A program made the translations under genes and the position numbers. The notes beneath the pieces were generated by a model. That model ran no database searches, had not been told where the DNA came from, and saw nothing but the letters and a program-made list of their open reading frames with translations. This document shows, in pieces, positions 59,655 to 64,000 of a stretch of DNA of 64,000 nt. Positions within the stretch are counted from its first letter, which is position 1. Every line of letters begins with the position of its first letter. The stretch is from an uncultured bacterium (lineage in GTDB: Bacteria; Nitrospirota; Thermodesulfovibrionia; Thermodesulfovibrionales; Thermodesulfovibrionaceae), in contig CALLBR010000005.1 in assembly GCA_937998865.1 (NCBI GenBank), forward strand, positions 1-64,000. The letters run 5' to 3'.

Positions 59655-61109
59655 TTATAGATTTGGTTTCATTTTATGCCAAGGTGTTGCTTGTTCATAA
59701 GCATAGGCTAATTGAAGGATACGAGCCTCATCAAAGTTTTTGCCTATTATTTGTAAACCAATGGGAAGTCCCTTTTGAGTGAATCCACAAGGAATTGAAA
59801 TTGCAGGCACTCCAGCAAGATTGACTGATATTGTGAAAATATCAGATAAGTACATTTGAAGAGGGTCATCTATTTTTTCACCAATTTTAAATGCTGCGGT
59901 AGGTGCAGTAGGAGTGACTATAAAGTCAACTTTTTTAAAAGCTTCTTCAAAATCTTTTTTTATAAGTGTTCTTACTTGTAATGCTTTTTTATAGTAGGCA
60001 TCATAATATCCTGCAGTAAGACAGTAGGTTCCAAGCATAATTCTTCTCTTAACTTCTTGTCCAAAGCCTTCAGATCTGGTCTTCATGTACATATCTAAAA
60101 GATCCTCACCTCTTGCTCTTAAACCATACTTGACACCATCATATCTTGCAAGATTTGAAGATGCTTCAGAAGTAGCCACAATATAGTAAGTGGCTACCGC
60201 ATATTCTGTATGCGGTAATGAAATTTCTATGGGAATACATCCAAGAGATTCCAAATGATTGATTGCTTGTTTTACTGCTTCCTCTACTTCTTCCTCCATT
60301 CCAGAAATAAAATACTCCTTGGGTATTCCTATTTTAAATCCTTTTATATCTTGGCCCAGAAATTCGGTAAAATCAGTGGATTCTAAGGGTGCAGATGTCG
60401 AATCCAGTGGATCAAATCCCGCAATAACATTCATTATAAGTGCGGCATCAGAGACAGACTTTGTTATAGGTCCTATCTGGTCTAAAGAAGAGGCAAAAGC
60501 TACGAGTCCGAATCTTGATACTCTTCCATATGTGGGTTTTAATCCTACTACTCCACAGAAAGAAGATGGCTGCCTTATGGATCCTCCGGTGTCAGATCCT
60601 AAGGCAGCAATGCATTCGTCAGCAGCTACAGCTGCAGCACTACCACCAGAACTTCCACCAGGTACTCTTTCTAGATCCCAAGGATTTCTTGTTATGTGAT
60701 ATCCAGAATTTTCTGTGGAAGAACCCATGGCAAATTCATCCATGTTGGTTTTCCCAGTTAAAATGTATTTTTGTCTTAATAGTTTTGAAGTAACTGTGCT
60801 TTCGTATGGTGGATAGAAATTATAGAGAATCTTTGAAGCACAGGTGGTCAAAAACCCCTTTGTACAAATATTATCCTTCACAGCAATAGGAATACCTGTG
60901 AGGATATTTTTTCTCCCACTAAAAATTGCATTCTCTGCATCTCGAGCCATATCATAGGCTTTGTCAGGAATTATGGTAAGGTAAGCTTTTACTTTTGGTT
61001 CTATTTCTTGAATTCTTTTAAATACATCAATTAAAACTTCATGAGGTCTAATTTCTCCATTATGTATCATTTTTGCTACTTCTGTTAGAGTTAATTTATG
61101 AAGTTCCAA
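59655..61109 (-). CDS. gatA: Asp/Glu-tRNA amidotransferase subunit A
   Basis: [51 protein letters not shown]. Confidence 0.97.
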   Translation of the reverse strand: MELHKLTLTEVAKMIHNGEIRPHEVLIDVFKRIQEIEPKVKAYLTIIPDKAYDMARDAENAIFSGRKNILTGIPIAVKDNICTKGFLTTCASKILYNFYPPYESTVTSKLLRQKYILTGKTNMDEFAMGSSTENSGYHITRNPWDLERVPGGSSGGSAAAVAADECIAALGSDTGGSIRQPSSFCGVVGLKPTYGRVSRFGLVAFASSLDQIGPITKSVSDAALIMNVIAGFDPLDSTSAPLESTDFTEFLGQDIKGFKIGIPKEYFISGMEEEVEEAVKQAINHLESLGCIPIEISLPHTEYAVATYYIVATSEASSNLARYDGVKYGLRARGEDLLDMYMKTRSEGFGQEVKRRIMLGTYCLTAGYYDAYYKKALQVRTLIKKDFEEAFKKVDFIVTPTAPTAAFKIGEKIDDPLQMYLSDIFTISVNLAGVPAISIPCGFTQKGLPIGLQIIGKNFDEARILQLAYAYEQATPWHKMKPNL

Positions 61110-61150
61110 GATTAACCTCCCTCATTTTTTATGAGATAAAATAAAGCAAT

Positions 61151-62251
61151 TCATTTCTTTTTTTCAAGTTGAGTACATCTAACATAGTCTAATTTCATAA
61201 ATCTCATGCATCCATTGCAGTATATGCAATCACAAAGATCCTTTCCTTTAAACCATTTTTTAGGAAGATCTGGCTCTCTAATAAGTGGTCGGGAAAGTGA
61301 TATGAGGTCAGCATCGTTTTTCTGTAAAATATCTTCAGCAAGAGTTCTTGAACGGATTCCTCCTACAAGCATAATGGGTACGTTGAGATTTTTTTTAAAT
61401 TCTTTTGAAAAAACTCTAAAATATGCTTCTTTTTCTTTAGAATCTATTTTAGGTCTAACAGGTCTCTCTTCTGGTTTAGACTCTACTATTCCTCCGCTTA
61501 CTTCAATAGCATCTATTCCAAGATTTTCAAGTCTTTTTGCAATTCTTAAACTCTCCTCAAGGGTAAGTCCCTTTTCAACAAAATCACAGGCATTTAGTTT
61601 TATCATTACAGGATAGTCATATCCCACATTATCGCGAATGGAGTTATAAACTTCCTCAAGAAAATGAAATCTTCTTTCTTCATCACCACCCCAATAGTCA
61701 TCTCTTCTGTTAGTATAGGGCGATAGAAACTGATTTATGAGATACCCATGGGCTCCATGGATTTGTATGCCGTCAAAACCTGCTTCTTTTGCTCTTTTTG
61801 CAGCCTTTCCAAAGGAGTCTATAATATCCCATATTTCTTCATTAGTAAGTTCTCTTGGCATTACTTTATAAGTAGGCTCATAAACAGCAGAAGGAGCGAC
61901 AGGATTCGAACCATAAAGAAAAAGAGAGGAACATTGTCTTCCGCCATGATTTAATTGAATAACTATTTTACCTTCTGCTTCATGAACTGCTCTTGTTAGT
62001 TTTGATAAACCTTCCACATAGAAATCATTATGGATACAAAGCATCTTTGGTGCGCTTCTTCCTGATAGATGGACTAATGCATTACCTGTGATTATCAATC
62101 CTACAGATCCCTTTGCTAAGGTTACATAGAGATTTATGAGTTTTTCTGTGACAAAACCGTCCTCATCAGCCATTTTTTCGTAAGTAGCAGATCTGACTAT
62201 TCTGTTTTTCATTGTAATTGACTTTATTTTAAATTCTGTAAAGAGCTTCAT
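61151..62251 (-). CDS. NADH:flavin oxidoreductase (Old Yellow Enzyme family)
   Basis: MKNRIVRSATYEKMADEDG, QLNHGGRQ, GFDGIQIHGAHGYLINQFLSPYTNRRDDYWGG. Confidence 0.93.
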   Translation of the reverse strand: MKLFTEFKIKSITMKNRIVRSATYEKMADEDGFVTEKLINLYVTLAKGSVGLIITGNALVHLSGRSAPKMLCIHNDFYVEGLSKLTRAVHEAEGKIVIQLNHGGRQCSSLFLYGSNPVAPSAVYEPTYKVMPRELTNEEIWDIIDSFGKAAKRAKEAGFDGIQIHGAHGYLINQFLSPYTNRRDDYWGGDEERRFHFLEEVYNSIRDNVGYDYPVMIKLNACDFVEKGLTLEESLRIAKRLENLGIDAIEVSGGIVESKPEERPVRPKIDSKEKEAYFRVFSKEFKKNLNVPIMLVGGIRSRTLAEDILQKNDADLISLSRPLIREPDLPKKWFKGKDLCDCIYCNGCMRFMKLDYVRCTQLEKKK

Positions 62252-63201
62252 TTTTTCACCATCCTTAAAGATAATTTTATTGCTTCAATAAGGCTTCCAG
62301 GAGAGGCTTTACCTTGCCAAGCAATGTCATAGGCTGTTCCATGGTCAGGAGATGTTCTAATGAAAGGGAGCCCTAGTGTAAAATTTACACCTGTTTCAAA
62401 GGAAATCATTTTAAAAGGAGCTAAAGCCTGATCATGATACATGGCAACAACAATATCAAATTCACCTTTATAGGCTCTGTAAAATAATGAATCAGGAGGG
62501 TAAGGACCTGAAACATTTATTCCGAAATTTTTTGCCTCTTCCACTGCCGGGTATATTTCTTCTATCTCTTCTCTACCAAGAATCCCATCTTCTCCTGCAT
62601 GGGGATTTAATCCACATACGCCTATTCGAGGATTTTCTATTTGAAGCATATCGCAAGCTTTTTTTGCAAAAAATATAGAATTAATGACTCTATCTTTTTT
62701 AATAAGATATGGAACCTCTTTAAGAGGTACATGAATTGTAACAAGAACTAACTTTAATGTCTCACTGTAAAATGCCATGGCATAATTCTCAGTGTTTGTT
62801 AATTCAGCAAGCATTTCTGTGTGTCCATTCCAGGGTAATCCTGCCATTTTTAGAGCACTCTTAGAAATAGGGCAAGTTACTATTGCCTCTGTGATTCCAA
62901 GTTTACAGAGTTCTACTGCTTTCTTAATGTATGAAAAGGCTGCTTGACCACTCTGTTGAGATGGTTTTCCTTTTGGAAGTTTTGAGGGGTCTTCTATTTC
63001 ATTTAAGTTTAAGATTTCTATGTTGTCAGGGTCAAAATCTATGTCTAAAGATTTTATTACTTCTTTAATAATTGCTCTATCACCTATGACAAGGGGATTG
63101 CATATTTTGTATAAATCTTCTTGTAAAAAGGCTTTTACAATAATTTCAGGGCCTATTCCTGCTGGATCTCCCATGGTAATAGCGATTCTCTTTTTAGCCA
63201 T
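62248..63201 (-). CDS. pdxA: 4-hydroxythreonine-4-phosphate dehydrogenase
   Basis: ITMGDPAGIGPEIIVKA, GHTEMLAELT, GLNPHAGEDGILGREE, MYHDQALAPFK; internal MAKKRIAI start preferred. Confidence 0.95.
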   Translation of the reverse strand: MAKKRIAITMGDPAGIGPEIIVKAFLQEDLYKICNPLVIGDRAIIKEVIKSLDIDFDPDNIEILNLNEIEDPSKLPKGKPSQQSGQAAFSYIKKAVELCKLGITEAIVTCPISKSALKMAGLPWNGHTEMLAELTNTENYAMAFYSETLKLVLVTIHVPLKEVPYLIKKDRVINSIFFAKKACDMLQIENPRIGVCGLNPHAGEDGILGREEIEEIYPAVEEAKNFGINVSGPYPPDSLFYRAYKGEFDIVVAMYHDQALAPFKMISFETGVNFTLGLPFIRTSPDHGTAYDIAWQGKASPGSLIEAIKLSLRMVKK

Positions 63202-63230
63202 ATTTTCCTCCTCTTTTAAGTAAAGAATTT

Positions 63231-63869
63231 TCAATATGTTAGAACAGTATCATCGTCTCGAGGGATAAATTTAAATAGAGAATCTTTTAGATTCGTATTT
63301 ATCTTAAGTGAATTAAAATAGATTTGTATTACATTGCCATAAGTATCTCTAATTTTCATACTTTTTATGGGAAAGTCCTCTTCATTTACTGATAATTCAA
63401 TTTTTTCTATGTTTCCCATTTTTTCCTTAGGTTTAAGCATGATATTGTTTTCAGAAATTTTATTTACTTCAAAATCTCTCTTAATAACAGCCATTCTTGA
63501 CAGTAAGGCAAAGGGAAGTTGACCATATTTTTCAATGTGAAATTTACTCTTTATTGCTTGCTTTGCCTTTACGTCATATACTATGAGATTTTCTTTATTT
63601 ATGTATATGATTTGGGGATTTTCTCCTGAGTATTGCCATCTAATTTTGTCACCTTTTATAAAGAACTTTCCACTGAATTTTTGAGTTTTATCTAAATCTT
63701 TTATATAACTAATTTGAACAAAATTTCCGCTTGCGTCAATAATTTTTTTATAGGCATGCTCAAGCTTTGATATAACCTCATCCTGAGCTAAGGATGGGCT
63801 CAACAAAGAAAAGTTAAGGATTGCAAAACTTAAAAAAATTTTGTAAATTAATTTGTCTTTTTTTGGCAT
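63231..63869 (-). CDS. lolA: Outer-membrane lipoprotein carrier LolA-like protein
   Basis: Signal peptide; GNFVQISYIKDLDKTQKFSGKFFIKGDKIRWQYSGENPQIIYINKENLIVYD; start MPKKDKLIYK preferred. Confidence 0.82.
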   Translation of the reverse strand: MPKKDKLIYKIFLSFAILNFSLLSPSLAQDEVISKLEHAYKKIIDASGNFVQISYIKDLDKTQKFSGKFFIKGDKIRWQYSGENPQIIYINKENLIVYDVKAKQAIKSKFHIEKYGQLPFALLSRMAVIKRDFEVNKISENNIMLKPKEKMGNIEKIELSVNEEDFPIKSMKIRDTYGNVIQIYFNSLKINTNLKDSLFKFIPRDDDTVLTY

Positions 63870-63873
63870 ATTT

Positions 63874-64000
63874 TTAATTATACCATTCCATTCTGTTTTT
63901 TGGTACATACCAATGAATATAATTATGCCATATACCAATTACAGCTGGTTCTATTCCTTTTATTCTCTTGTTAACAGCAATAATGGCATCAGGAACATAA
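63874..64000 (-). CDS. C-terminal fragment of an unidentified protein, 5' part beyond window
   Basis: Open frame to the edge, YVPDAIIAVNKRIKGIEPAVIGIWHNYIHWYVPKNRMEWYN*, ending 4 nt before the lolA start. Confidence 0.4.
   Translation of the reverse strand, partial: YVPDAIIAVNKRIKGIEPAVIGIWHNYIHWYVPKNRMEWYN

Noticed and set aside
60259-60699. 146-aa ORF antisense to gatA
   Set aside because: Mirror of the Gly/Ser-rich amidase signature region; no independent support
61206-61616. 136-aa ORF antisense to the Old Yellow Enzyme gene
   Set aside because: Ser/Leu-rich antisense shadow without motif or SD support
1-64000. CRISPR arrays, prophage genes, transposases or toxin-antitoxin loci
   Set aside because: No regularly spaced repeats and no recognisable protein families of these kinds were seen

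Overview
The window is an AT-rich bacterial chromosome segment with no rRNA, CRISPR array or recognisable IS element. Family content suggests a thermophilic, anaerobic, sulfur-metabolising lineage such as Nitrospirota/Thermodesulfovibrio; this is inference. The most unusual part is a roughly 16 kb co-directional gene run (about 1339-17517). It encodes UspA, a two-piece TauE/SafE-type transporter, a PsrA/PhsA-like molybdopterin oxidoreductase without an export signal, and a four-cluster PsrB/DmsB-like Fe-S protein. These are joined by gene overlap to a complex-I-like set (nuoB-D-I-A-C-H-J-K, two NuoL/MrpD-like subunits with two tiny membrane proteins between them, nuoM, nuoN). No nuoE, nuoF or nuoG is present in the window. 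A well-matched sigma-54 promoter and an upstream dyad precede the run. A sigma-54-dependent response regulator, a histidine kinase with a Cys-rich linker and a double PhnD-like binding lipoprotein are encoded convergently just downstream. The rest is mostly housekeeping: mfd, murJ, aspS, argG, dprA, topA, SRP RNA, dnaX, recR, rnr, dapA, recN, uvsE, msrBA, ilvE, gatBA, pdxA and lolA. Several local features deserve a check: topA appears to read into the SRP RNA, dnaX has an in-phase slippery heptamer, a set of interleaved inverted repeats lies at 31351-31393, and ilvE may be leaderless.
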